A DNA stretch of 64,000 bases, from the NCBI RefSeq assembly GCF_041381155.1, contig NC_091140.1, positions 21,914,864 to 21,978,863 of the forward strand. The letters run 5' to 3'. Position 1 is the stretch's first letter; each line of letters begins with the position of its first letter. Source of the stretch: Argopecten irradians. Its lineage: Eukaryota; Mollusca; Bivalvia; Pectinida; Pectinidae. The translations under genes and the position numbers were made by a program. The notes under the pieces are model-generated. The model was not told where the DNA came from. It made no database searches and was given only the letters and a program-made list of their open reading frames with translations. Shown here piece by piece: positions 35,434 through 47,454 of this stretch.

Positions 35434-38400
35434 TCATATTTTTCTTCTCTTTCGATGAATGTGACCAGAAGAATATTCTGTATTTTTGTTGGATATTTTA
35501 CATGTTTCTTGTAATGGAGTATCTCCTGAGGATGCTAAGGACACACATAAATGCTGAAGAACATTTGGTTCACCTCCTAAATCATCAGACACAGCGCCAA
35601 GGGCTTGATCATCATCACTGAAACATGAACAAATTTTGTCTCTTGAAGTAGATATCTGGTTATCAGAATGTTGGTTGACGTTTTCTGTAGAAATGATAGA
35701 GTCCATGGACATATTTCCTGAATCTGAGGTAAAATTCATTGAATCCTCAGATGTTTGACTCTGATAATCATTTTCCAACAAACTTGTTTGACAGTTTTCA
35801 GAGTCTATATTGTCACACAAGACAGATGTCTTATAATTTACATCCACAATCTCTATAAGATTCTGTTCCATTTCCTCATCACAATGTCCATTCTTGTCAA
35901 CAATGTCTACATTTACAAAACATTTTCTCATCTCTACACAGCTACTGTCTCCATGACTCCTGTCTCCATGACTATTGTCTCCATGACTACTGTCTCCATG
36001 ACTATCGCCTCCATGACTATTTTCTCCCTGACTACTGCACTGCTCCTTTTGTGAAAATGAATTGTTGTGAGTTAGTCTTTCCGTTAGTTTATCCTTTTGT
36101 GAGGCCGTGACAGCACTGTCTGAATACTCATCTGACTTAATAACCACACAACAACTAGTATTCACAGAATTGAAATCCTTGTTTTCTCCTAAACCAGTGG
36201 TGGTATCGTCAATGCCTGTGGAATCTACATGTAGTCTATCCTCTACTGAAGCCGTGATATCTTGTGTGGCAGTAACGTTGACATTGACAAAATCATCTGA
36301 TTTAATCTTCCGTAGAACAGAATTATCCTTCTTAGAATCTTTCCTAGATTTCTTTGCCTTTGGTGTGGTGACTTTGTGCTTGTCAGGGCTCTCTGTTCGT
36401 TGTCTGTGCTTATCAGGGCTCTCCATCTCTAGTCTGTCCTCAAAAGGTGTGGTAATATCATCGTTATCCTGGACATATTTCTTCTTTACACCCGACAAAA
36501 CAGCAGCCATAGCTTTCTTTGCTTTCTTTGGCCTTTTCTGAAATTCATGACAATGATAAGTGTTGAATATTCTGTTCTTTATCATATTACTCATTATTCC
36601 TTGTATAGTGTTTAAATGATGTTCAACCAACTGGTTTTAACAAATTGACTTATTGGCAAATTTAACCATAATGTTCAAAAGATATTAATGCAAGGTTTTT
36701 AAATGTAAATTTAAGAAATTACTATTTATAATAACTGCTCATTTAGAAAACATTCAATATCAATGTGGTGCACTTCTACTATTCTGCATTCGCATATTAC
36801 AGAGTTATCTGCCCTTTCAAGTACACAATGATTGTGACATCATGTGTTTACAAGCATAATGTCATACTTTTCAGAGAAAAGGATCTGAACTTCCCTAACA
36901 AAATAATGACATTTCAATATATACCATATTAAAGGGAGGTAACTCTGTAATATGTCTAGATGGAATAATCAGGTTACACCAGGTGGCATTTTTTAGAGGG
37001 ACAGGTAGTGAAAGGTTTACAAGGCTTACCTTAGGATGTGGCTTATCTGGGTTATGTACATCTTCATGTTTCTTCAGTTTTTGCTGAAAAGAAAGATATC
37101 ATAAACACAAATCATATGATGGTAAATTGCAATTTCCAGCATTACACTTTCAAACATTCAGAGTTAATTGTTAACATTGACCTATACAATGTGTTGTTTT
37201 GAACTATCAATGTAACAAAGTACAATGTATATTAGTATACATGAGATACTGAGTTATATATAATCCACAAAAATATGCAAAGACAAATTAATTTGCAAAA
37301 TTTAAGTTCAGGTTTTCCCACAAAATAAAGTTTGCATTCAGTCTGATGTTTGATGAACACATGTATGTACAGAATGTGCTATTGAATGTAAACATACCTC
37401 TGAGGTAAATCGCCTGTGACAACCTGGGTGTGGACACTCTTTACGATTTCCATCATGGTAGGAACGAATGTGAGCCAGAAGATTTCGTTGGTCAAGATAA
37501 GAGCGTCCGCAATTGTCTCGTGGACAAACAAATTGTTCTCTCTCTGATGAATGAACACTCATATGCTGCTTCAGCCAACGCTTGGTACTGAAGGTTTTCT
37601 CGCACTGTGGGCACTTTCTCTCTACAATCGAGATTAATATAACGTTCAGATGTCTACCTTATGTAGCAATGCATTACAAACTACTTCCTTAGTTGTCCAA
37701 CAAAATTAGTGTGATCATTATTAGTCTAAAAAATGTAAACATTTTAATATTTAATCATATTCTTATTTCTATTTTGAAAAAGCACTTAAAACTTTCTTAT
37801 ATGCTTAGACATTATTTTTCATCTGTAATTGTTTTTTCAAGGGAGATAACTCGACTTACCCAGAGCATGCTGTGTAGCTTTATGTTTTCTAAGAAGTGTC
37901 CATTTTGTGAATGACTCTGTGCAACCTTGTTCATCACATTTGTATCCTATCAGTAAAAATAAACAAATCATGAACCACAAATATATTGTACATCAATGAC
38001 ACTTTACACTGTCCATTAACTACTCAGAATTCACGAGTTACATCAGCTATATAAATGTCAGGGATCATTTTGGCTGAACAAATGCATGAATCATTTTCAA
38101 GAATTTGACAATTTTAAAGGGGCCATTTACAAAGAAATATAAAGACATCCCTTAGGGCCAACGGCCAAAGGGCCTTCTCCAAAATGATCTCTGATATATG
38201 CAAACATAAAACAACAACCCTTTCTGATGATTTCTGGAGTTAAATATAATTGTAATTTACCTGTATGCACTTTTTCATGACGGTGTAATTTGCTTGGCAC
38301 CAGAAACCTCATGCCACATCCTTCGTATGAACACCTTCAAAGAAAAATATGAACATTTAGAATCCGGGCATCAAACTCCCTAGCATTATCAATATTAGAT

Positions 38401-41400
38401 AATGACATATATTTTTAAAACCTCATTGTTTTTGCTTTTAAAAATATACGACATAAAAATAGTCCGATGTGGTACTTACAAAAAAGGCTTGATCTTTGTA
38501 TGTTCAAATTCATGTACTTTGAGATGTTGATTTTTCCTGAAAGATTTCCCACATCCATCATATTCACACTGTAAAAAAATCAATTTCCACTGTAAGTCTG
38601 TAAGATCTTCACAGTATAAAATCCAGCATAAGCTGCTCATACGGAAAAGTATAGCAAGTCTACAGATGGCAAGCCTTCTGCTGACAAGCAAAAATCTTCC
38701 ATTTTATGTTGATATATTCTGATCTTCTCGACATATAAATTTTAAGATTACATCTATTATTAACTCATTAAATTATATTGAAAATAGAAACAAAATAACA
38801 AATCTGCTGAGTACCATCACATGTGTCCTGACAGATAAACAGCATACCAAAATCCATCTATGTGAAGTTGTTTGACATTTTCTGACACTTGCAGTCATTG
38901 GTCGATTACTTACCATGAATTTACGCTGGCTGTGTTTCCTCTTTATATGTTTATTGAGATTCTGTACCAAGGTGAAGGTCATCCCACATCCTTCAACTGT
39001 ACAGCTGTATAAAAAATGGACAAATGAAAAAATATCTTTCACATATTCGCACTCTTTAAAAGATGCTATGTGCACATGTTAGCATTGATGAAAACCTACA
39101 GTATTGGACATTTTCATATAAACACTACAACATACACTGTGTCATCAAAATTGTACCATATTGTTACTTGACTCTCTCTTTAAATATAAATGAAGTAGTT
39201 TAGACCGTTTTCAGATGAATTTGCTTGAAAATTGTTATAAATATACAAATCCTCAGAAACTATTGACCAGTCAGTTTGCCTGTTGACCGGTGAGGAATTT
39301 TTGCCCAAGCTTACAATTGTGGACATTTTAAACATAGATGGCACCAGACCCAACTATTCTTTTGATGAACAACTTTCTCAACAGGAACTACGACAAATTT
39401 AAGATTGCATTACAATGATTTATTCAGGTGACAAAACAGTTGTTTCTTGCCATGTCAGTCAGCAGTAAATCTCTTTCTGCTCAGTATTGGACCAAACATA
39501 TAAATTCCTTTGGCCAGTTTATAGGGACATGCAGTAAGCTTACGGTTTGGTCCCAAACTTTTCAGTAAAAAAGTTTAGATTGTTAACTGACATAGCATGA
39601 AATACCTGTATACTGTCATCAAATCTATCTTATAATCATATAACCATATAAACAAGGACATATCTAATAAAAATAAATGTTCACAATTTGTTCAGATATC
39701 AGAAAATTATTCACATGTTATCGAGTCACCAGGCAAGTGGGTTTCTTTATCAAGAGTATTACAAAGCAAGCCTCTTATAACTGAGCCGAGTGAAGTTAAA
39801 CAGTGCCTACCGAACTGGCGCCTGTGGAGCTTCATCAAGCACATGACTGTTATCTTCGTGTCGGCGTAGATGGGAAGAGCGTGCATATCTTTTATCACAG
39901 CCTGGAACTACACACTGAAATGGTTTCTGGAATGTAAAAAGTGATGCACGCTGATAAAAAATAGAAATATGTCTGTTAGACATTAAGTGCTCGCTAAATC
40001 CTTAATTTCCGATATGAAATCATTCTCTGCAATAGGTGTACGTAGCACTTTCGCTCATTATCCTTGGGATATTGCAAGGAGATCAGATGGTTTACGCCCT
40101 TGGTTCATTGTAATAAATACTTTCCTTTACTTCATCAAAACTTTAAATGTGAAATTACTTTAAAGTTCTTTGTTACATAAAAGTGTGTTTATTATCATAT
40201 TGATATTGATACGATACACTTGTTTCGCTGTTCAAAATAGTAGTCCGCTAAAACACCGTCCAGTCTCTGTGCATGTGCACGTGGTGAATTACCTGTTTCA
40301 TGCTTGAACGCCTTTCTGGGGTACATTAGATCTATAGAGCTCAGACACTCACTGATATGTTATAATGTGTTCTTTTTATTCGGTTTCTCTTATGCAAAGC
40401 TGTGTAATTTGCAAATGGGGTCTATGGTCACAGGGTTAATAAGCGATAGTACAACATACACCTAGGATCTAGGATGATGCGAAATGAATTAAAGTTATCC
40501 GTTTCGTCACTTTTTTTTTTATTGACTATATAAACCTGAATTGCATTGTATCATTCCGGAAGTTTTCAGTCATTCAGATGCTTGGAATATCGTGACCGAT
40601 GCAAGAGTTTGTATGATACGTCGCTTGAAGTTTACACAAAACAAATGGGTTTAGCACCGTGTAATGTCATTGTTGTTAATTTATAGTAGATTATTGCTGA
40701 CAAGTATATCTTAATATATGTTTTTGAAAGTTTGGTGTCACTAATTCATGGCGAAATCTATTAAACGGTATCAGACACTTACTTCAGGTATCGCGTGTGC
40801 AGTTGGAATCTGCGCGTAGCGGATGTACACAGACTCTACACCCGACAAGGATTTTAATAGTGTAAGTACGCGCGCACTAAAAAACTTCACCAAAATAACT
40901 AATAATCTGAAAAATGAGCAAGTGAAGCTAGATCTTCTGAAAATTGGTCGTCCCACGTGCACATATATATGGCATGGGAGTTCATCTTATAAAATATGCT
41001 CAATCAAACAGGAGAGTATGCTAGTGGTGTAAAGATAGTCAACTTATTGACTTATTACAATAACTTTGCTCTCAATAGCAATAAGTCAAAAGCTCATCGC
41101 AATATTGCGAATAATTATTGATTGTTCATGATATAGTATCTTTTTCCAAATCATATCCTTTTAATATATCCTATATTTAGTTCAGGATACATTAAAAGGA
41201 TGTGCCTTGGAAAATTATTTCCTGGAATTTAGGTGGTATGTATAGAACCCGGGTTGATTTGTGTTTGGGAGGGGGAGTACTGTAGCAGGTTTAAATTGTA
41301 CATAGTAATACAGTCGCCTTCTAGCTTTGCGCTAGGATGGATTGTATACAGATATACTAGAATTATTTAAAGAGACAATGCAGTCTAAGAGAACATTAAA

Positions 41401-43307
41401 ATTTGTACATATATCGGGAAAAAAAACAGTTCTAATGGAAATTAGATCAGTCGGTTTTACTGTGATATGCCTGAAAAGCCCATGATTGTGACATGTGTGT
41501 AGATGTTCAAACTCACTCGCAGTCCGCCATTACACATTGTGGTCGAACTTATATGCCGAACCCTGTCCCTTGCTCGTAGAGTAATGCAAATTTTGTCTAG
41601 AAGTGCTCAAATCGCTATGACAGTAGTATGTTTACCTTGGGGTACGGACAAAAGCCCCCACGGACAAAAGCCCCTTAGGACATAAGCCCCTAGGACAAAA
41701 GCCCCTTGGACAAAAGCCCCTCCATACTAATGGAAAAGAGGACAAAAGCCCCTTCATTTTTCAAAAATAAAGTAAAAAAAATATATATATTTGTACCATT
41801 TTTTTTCTTCAAATATACATGTAGTTCAAAATAAGACACAATGTAATAATTTACTGGATTATTGGGATTTTATTAAAAATATAAATAAATTGATTTAATG
41901 ATTTATAGAAAACAATGTAAAAAAATCATATTGATGTTAATCTAATTATGACACTATATGATAGAAATATTTTGTATTAAACATACTTTCCTAATTATCT
42001 ATATATAATCAATGCAAACATCAAGCTGTTAGCCTGGTAGGTGTGTTATTATAAAGTAAACATTAATGGCTTCTTGTATATATAACATTCTAATGTCTAT
42101 GTATACATGTGTGTACATGTTTTTTTTATTCTTTCTTTGATATCAATAACTCAAAAATTAAAAGAATTCAAATGATCACATCATAATTATACATTTTTGT
42201 TATGTTTGACACTCTTCTCTTATAATACCAAAATGTATCAAATAGCAAACAAATATTTAAAAAAATAGAAATAAGAAAAAATACATTATTTTATAAAGAA
42301 GGGGCTTTTGTCCGGAGGGGCTTTTATCCTAAGGGGCTTTTGTCCGGAGGGGCTTTTGTCCTAGGGGCTTATGTCCGGGGGGGCTTTTGTCCGGGGGGGC
42401 TTTTGTCCGGGAGGGGCTTTTGTCCTACACTCGTTAACCTTATTAGGTGAATTGTCTTGCCTAAAAATCATTTTACCACCTTCTCAGTGGTTATGTAGTT
42501 TATTTGTTTAACGTGCGTGACTTGGCTCGGGTATGGGTACAGTGTCTATATTGTATAGTACTGTCTATATTGTATAGTATTGATCAACAATTTGATATTT
42601 CAACGATATTAATTAAAATACTAAACAAAGACGCGGAATTTGTCAATATCTTACGTTATATGTTTCATAAGAAATGTAGAACAATACATTTATGCCATAT
42701 TTTGCTTCTTGGTTATGTAAAAGAATTAGCCTGAGTGAATTGTCCCTTTAATTATTTGGAAGATTGAAACATTTGATTTTATTTCTTATTTTTTATTATT
42801 TTTTTTTTCTTGTCGAATACCAAAGTTCATCAATGTTGTTTTGATAAATCTCATTCTGTATGTCATTCAATCGTTCATATTTCAGCTGTATTTTGCAGTT
42901 AACGTTACAGTAAACTACATGAAATCCTGGACTTCAGAGACCACAATTCCTTCATTTTAGGAGCAAACAACAATTGTTTTGAAATGACCTTTCAAACATA
43001 CCCCGGTGTTAACAATTACGTTTTATAACGTCCTACAGTCTAGTCTTACTGTCTACAGTCCTATAATCTGTCAACCCGGAACAACCTGTCAGTGTCAACA
43101 CGTGGTTTAGCCCGATATATCCTACTGTATATAATTTGGTCTTCCACTGATTCTGAAAAAGGTCAAAGATTATTTTAGCATATTTACCTCTCCAGTATGT
43201 GACCTCTGGTGAATTTTTAGTCGACCAGGTCTTGAAAATGTTTTAAAACAGTCAGGAAATGAACAAATGTACTCTGTGGATGTCGTCACGTTGTTATCGA
43301 CCGCCAT
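35434..43307 (-). CDS. GTF3A: transcription factor IIIA, nine C2H2 zinc fingers (652 aa, 9 exons)
   Basis: Exons: 43307-43188, 39926-39811, 39004-38914, 38568-38480, 38334-38261, 37946-37860, 37621-37398, 37083-37030 and 36537-35434 (TGA). All junctions are GT-AG and the frame is continuous. Exons 1-6 each encode one C2H2 finger; exon 7 holds fingers 7, 8 and half of 9; exon 8 completes finger 9. Examples are YICSFPDCFKTFSRPGRLKI and YKCDEQGCTESFTKWTLLRK, the latter with the FTKW sequence expected for TFIIIA finger 6. Exactly nine fingers in a row, a short N-terminus (MAVDNNVTTSTE) and a basic tail after finger 9 (KRPKKAKKAM) identify TFIIIA, the factor that binds the internal promoter of 5S rRNA genes and recruits TFIIIC/RNA polymerase III. 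The 368-codon last exon is unusually long and Ser/Asp-rich, with a GDSSH repeat and a basic C-terminus (HRKRRKI) that may be a nuclear signal. Vertebrate TFIIIA is much shorter. Confidence 0.9.
35945..36030 (-). repeat. 15-bp in-frame coding minisatellite in GTF3A exon 9
   Basis: On the plus strand the unit is CTCCATGACTACTGT with variants. In the protein it gives SHGGDSHGDSSHGDNSHGDR, then SHGDSS: five to six SHGDx pentapeptides. Because the period is 15 bp, copy-number change preserves frame. Confidence 0.85.
36793..36954. mobile_element. MITE in GTF3A intron 8 (CATATTACAGAGTTA ends)
   Basis: Terminal inverted repeats: CATATTACAGAGTTATCTGC-CCTTT on the left and AAAGGGAGGTAACTCTGTAA-TATG on the right. 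The interior has TGATTGTGACATCATGTGTT and TTTTCAGAGAA, and CAAAATAATGACA. A second member lies at 57620-57775 in the OCA2 intron. Confidence 0.8.
41149..41212. repeat. short foldback hairpin in GTF3A intron 1
   Basis: The arm TTTTCCAAATCATATCCTTT, then TAATATATCCT, pairs with AGGATACATTAAAAGGATGT, then GCCTTGGAAAA. The arms are 31 nt with a few mismatches and a loop near 11 nt. It is possibly a tiny MITE. Confidence 0.6.
41646..42428. mobile_element. element with ends made of inverted arrays of GGACAAAAGCCCC
   Basis: The left edge (41646-41754) carries six tandem copies of GGACAAAAGCCCC with spacers of 1-3 bp and one wider gap. The right edge (42301-42428) carries eight copies of the reverse complement GGGGCTTTTGTCC. 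One variant unit on each side has T for A (GGACATAAGCCCC, GGGGCTTATGTCC) and another on the right reads CTTTTATCC. The 550-bp core is extremely AT-rich with no ORF. It sits inside GTF3A intron 1. This looks like a foldback-type element with repetitive termini; the family is not recognised. Confidence 0.75.
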
Positions 43308-43529
43308 TTTCTTGTTCTCGAATTTTTTCGTTGAAGTACACAAAATCGAGAAAGGTTCCGAATGAAAAAGATGTTGACTAAAATTAGAGTAAACAGTGCG
43401 TGTTCGGATTGCCGGATCTCATATCATATATATTAGACTCTATGTACAGTAGATAAGATAATAAGCAGAGTAAAAGAAGATTCCAAAATTAATCGCCTTA
43501 CAAATGCGTGCAGTCAAAGAAGTTATGCT

Positions 43530-45345
43530 TTAAGGATGTATTCTTCTGAGAAGTCATTTTATAAAACTTTTTCTCACATCCTAGAGTTTTGGAAATAGGA
43601 GTTCATGCCATAGAAGAAATGAAAGAAAAAAAAACCATATATCCGTGTGCTCGTTTTTGAGCTATTGTCATTCAAAGATACCTAGTTGACAAAATGTTGG
43701 ATTTTATAGGATTTTTAACACAAAAACATTTAATACCCCAGACATGTTATACATCTGAAGGCTGCCAATTTAAGATTGGGGCCTTGGGGTCAGCCTTCAA
43801 AAATATAAACAAATGTCCCCACACAGGAGGGCTCTCATTCACCACACCACTTACACAAATGTACATGTACTAGATGACTCATCACATTCATACCATTAAC
43901 ATTAAGACATTTATCACGAAACAATATCACTTTCACTCAATCTTTCATAGTCTATCTATGATTAATGGATAGATAAATTGAAATTTAACAACTGTACTAG
44001 AAAAACATATCAGCATATAAATGTAGTCTATATAAAAATCATCTAATGTTTCTAATCATATCTACAGTATGTATATATTTGTAGAAGATAGATTTATTAA
44101 ATCTGTTTTAAACATTAAATATTTGTTGGATGTCCTGTCATGTTAAAGTAAATTCTTGTATGTTGTTTTGTTTTTGGGCAGATGTTTTATGAATTTTGTG
44201 CATTTTAAAAGGTGCGTTTTCAATTCGGTTATGTTTAAGTTTGTCTTCTTTCTTGACATCAAATATAGGCCTACATAGTATTTTAAGTAAAGTATAATAA
44301 AGTTGATTGACTCTATCTCTTCATTACAAAGGTTGCATGTATCATTTGGTACTTTATTTATCATTTTTAAGTATGAATTGGTTGGAAGTATTTTGTTTTG
44401 CAATCTGTATTGGAACCAGTGAATATTTTTTGTCTTTTGTTATTTGAAAAAGAATCTTGTAATAATGTTGCTAAACTTTCTGTGTAAAGTGTGTCACATT
44501 TTCCCATTTTGTCTCTGCTATGTTCCTCAATGTATTCAATTTATTTAGTTTATCATACATATCTTTGGTTCCTTTTGTGTTTTTTAGTATAATCTGAATG
44601 TGGTGGCTATAAACGGTCTATAAAAGTGTTGTTTTTTTTTGTTTTTTTTTGCCTTTTGATGTTGTTATGTCTACAATAATGTTGAATCGATCGAAAAAGT
44701 CCCCTAAATAATAAGAAATTATCTGACAATATTTTAAAAAGTGTTTTTAAATTCTTCGAAATTAAAAAGAAGACCCATTTTCATAGAAGTGTGATTGGTC
44801 TCCAGTTTTTATCAGAATTTTGCCGTTTTGACCATATACACGATCAAAGATTAAAGCCATAATTTCCTAATGAGGTGTTTGATATGTATTGATGTTTGCA
44901 GAATTTATTTTCCAGTGGTCTTCTTTAAAAATATACCAGTTATGATTAATGAGACTCCTATTTTTTCTCAGAACAACAATATATGATACCCCTTCCCCAT
45001 AATTTTGAACTACAAAATGCACAATTTTCAGCCATTTTTGCCAAATTCAAACCTTTATAGAAAAAATATGGTATTAAACTTTTGTAAATATTTTGCATAT
45101 CAATAGGGAAAAGGGTTGCATCTTTCTAAATGGCCGCATTTATAATGAGTCATTTCTTAAAACCCCCGTATAGAAAATCTAGTAAGAATAGTAATGTGAG
45201 TTATTGACAAAATTTGCAACTGGCAACTTACTTGTACATGTACATATATATTGATAAATTGTATTTGAAAATCTCATAACTTCTTTCTTCTATGTCTAAT
45301 CGAGACTTCAACGGGCCTGAAACCTCAGAGGAGTATATCCTTAAT
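43530..45345. mobile_element. putative TIR element interrupted by a LINE fragment
   Basis: The left end TTAAGGATGTATTCTTCTGA matches the reverse complement of the right end, TTAAGGATATACTCCTCTGA. Weaker inner similarity is seen around CATAGAAGAAA. The interior holds a LINE 3' fragment (44140-44600) that appears inserted. No transposase was found. Confidence 0.45.
44140..44610 (-). pseudogene. L1/Tx1-like LINE ORF2 C-terminal fragment
   Basis: Minus strand: KGTKDMYDKLNKL, then NIAETKWENVTHF; after a frameshift, MQNKILPTNSYLKMINKVPN and CNLCNEEIES follow. These correspond to the region downstream of RT in the LINE at 26820-28705, including the same C-x2-C motif. Only the 3' end is present, as expected from 5'-truncated insertion. 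A frameshift near 44405 breaks it. Confidence 0.75.
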
Positions 45346-46260
45346 ACACAGAGCTGTCAGCACTAAATATATATGTATAAAAAACTTTAATTTATTATAC
45401 TGTATAGTAAGTTTTCAAGTAATAAAAATTTACCATTATTTTTTAACATCTGCTTATTTCATATCATAGTCAAGCAGATAAGGTGAGAATGATACCTGCC
45501 TCATCATTATTGTATGATAGTGAAAGGTTTATAGGCATTTTCGCTTGGCTATAACTACTTTTCGTTTAATCATTGTTTTGTTAGTATAAAAGTTAAAAAA
45601 AAAATTCTTTCCAAAATTGTACTCAAACCATCTGAAAATTACTGAACTTTTGTAACATATCAAAGTTATTCTTCTGTACGTAATTATTTAAAAGAGTATA
45701 TATCTAAAAATAAAACCTAAGAACACACAGATGTAAATCTGCCGATCGTGAAAATGGCGGAGTTGCCAATCGCTATGTAAATATGTTTCTAATAGTATTT
45801 ATCCCGTTTTTATCATCTTATTGACTACGTGATACAGTGTACCATCTCATTATGCAAAGATAATCATCATTTTGTTATAATGAATTAGCTACCGAATGCA
45901 TAAATTTTGATATCGAGATAAGTCATCTTGTTATAACGAATTCTGATATAAATTGAATTATCGTATACGTTATCTAACTTGTTGTATTGTAACAAAAACA
46001 GAAACAAAACCAAAAAAGTGGGAAACTAGATATGATAGTATATAAGCTTCCGTTTTTTCCTCTACACCAACGCCTCACTTTAGCCGTGAGGCGAGCCCTA
46101 GTGAGGAAGTCTCTGTGTAGTACTTTCTGTTCCTGATTTAAGTGCTCAGCGTAAAGGGAGTGGGACGACTGGTTTGCTTGTCAGTATAACATTTATGTTG
46201 TTCGATGTCTTTGGCGACATGCTCAGATAGCATTATAAAAATGTACCGCAGTCTCCTTAA

Positions 46261-47454
46261 TGCTAGGTTTACACTATGTTCCCGGCGACATCGGTAGCCC
46301 CGTTTGCCCGAAACGTGCTGCGCCGTGGAATGTTGGCTATTTTTGTCTCTGTATTCAAGTTGAGCTAGGTCTTGTGAAGTTTTTGCCACGGTCTTTTACG
46401 GATTACGTGGTGGACCGTGGATGCAGGGGAAAGTGCTGTTCTCTGAGGTTAAAGGTACACTACGGCTTTAGCACGGTCTATCAAGGATACCACTACGTTC
46501 TCTCTAGGCCTGTTACGATCTGATGAGGTCTGCTACGTTTTACACGTTTTGATCAAGCTCCGATACGCTTTTCACAGTCCGACAAGGCTTACTAAGGATG
46601 AAAGTCTGATTCCGGGCCTTTTTGGAGCAAATGAAACAATATTTATAGCCGAAAATGTTATTTCAAACACTTTTTAATTACAAAATGTGTTAAAAGAAAA
46701 GGAAATCTTAACTATATTTGGTATAAATATATAATTATTATAGCCGAGTGTTTCTACGCATTTTTTTTTCTGTAATAGTTCTCACTTAATCTGCCTTTTA
46801 CAATAATAGATTTCGTATAATTTGATGGTTTAAATGTGTTCGATAATGACTATTTCTATCTATTAAAACAAATAATTCCAAAAAGTAGCAAAATGCACCA
46901 GACAAGGCAATGATACTCTATCATATATTGCTTGCAACGTAAGACCGTAATAGGACGTAACACGCCGTATTACGTCGGGCTTTCAACCGCTACAAGCCGT
47001 GATGTGCCTTGACAGAACGCATCAAAACGGCTATCATCCACCTTGACTTGCCGTCAAAACCTTGACAAACCGGCACAAAACGTGCAGTCAATCTGAATCA
47101 ACCTTGGCAAAACGTGGAAAAACGCAACAGGACGTCACAAAACTTGAAATCATCGTGAGATTCCCGGGAACCATCTGGAAGTTTTGTTACGGCCTCGTAC
47201 GCGCTGTTACGTTTTGTTACGTCAATGCCATTTTATTACGTCCTGTGGCGTTCACCATCTGTACCGTGACTGCCGTGGCAAATTTTTTGACAGTTTAAAA
47301 ATCTGGCACGGCATCCACGGTAATCACGACCGCTCACGTTTGTCTATCACGTCCTTCTGCGTTGTCTCACGTTGTCTCGCGGTCACCACGTTTTGTCCAC
47401 GGTGGCCTGAAACGGGGCTGCTGTGGCCGCCGGGAACATAGTGTAAACCTAGCA
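46261..47454. mobile_element. non-autonomous PIF/Harbinger-like DNA transposon, 1.19 kb
   Basis: The first 27 bp (TGCTAGGTTTACACTATGTT, then CCCGGCG) are identical to the reverse complement of the right end. The arms stay similar through GCCCCGTTT. The element is flanked by TAA on both sides, fitting the 3-bp TWA target duplications of the PIF/Harbinger superfamily. Both subterminal zones are rich in ACG/CGT words (for example TTACGTTTTGTTACGTC, ACGTAACACGCCGTATTACG), unlike the AT-rich surroundings. No transposase or Myb-like ORF is visible, so it would need help in trans. The superfamily call rests on target-site length only. Confidence 0.75.

Noticed and set aside
35755..36541. Plus-strand ORFs of 99 and 144 codons
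   Set aside because: They are antisense to the GTF3A last exon, whose frame joins upstream zinc-finger exons with correct splice sites.
38773..39075. 100-codon minus-strand ORF taken as one exon
   Set aside because: Only 38914-39004 is coding (finger 3); both ends of the longer ORF run into introns past good splice sites.
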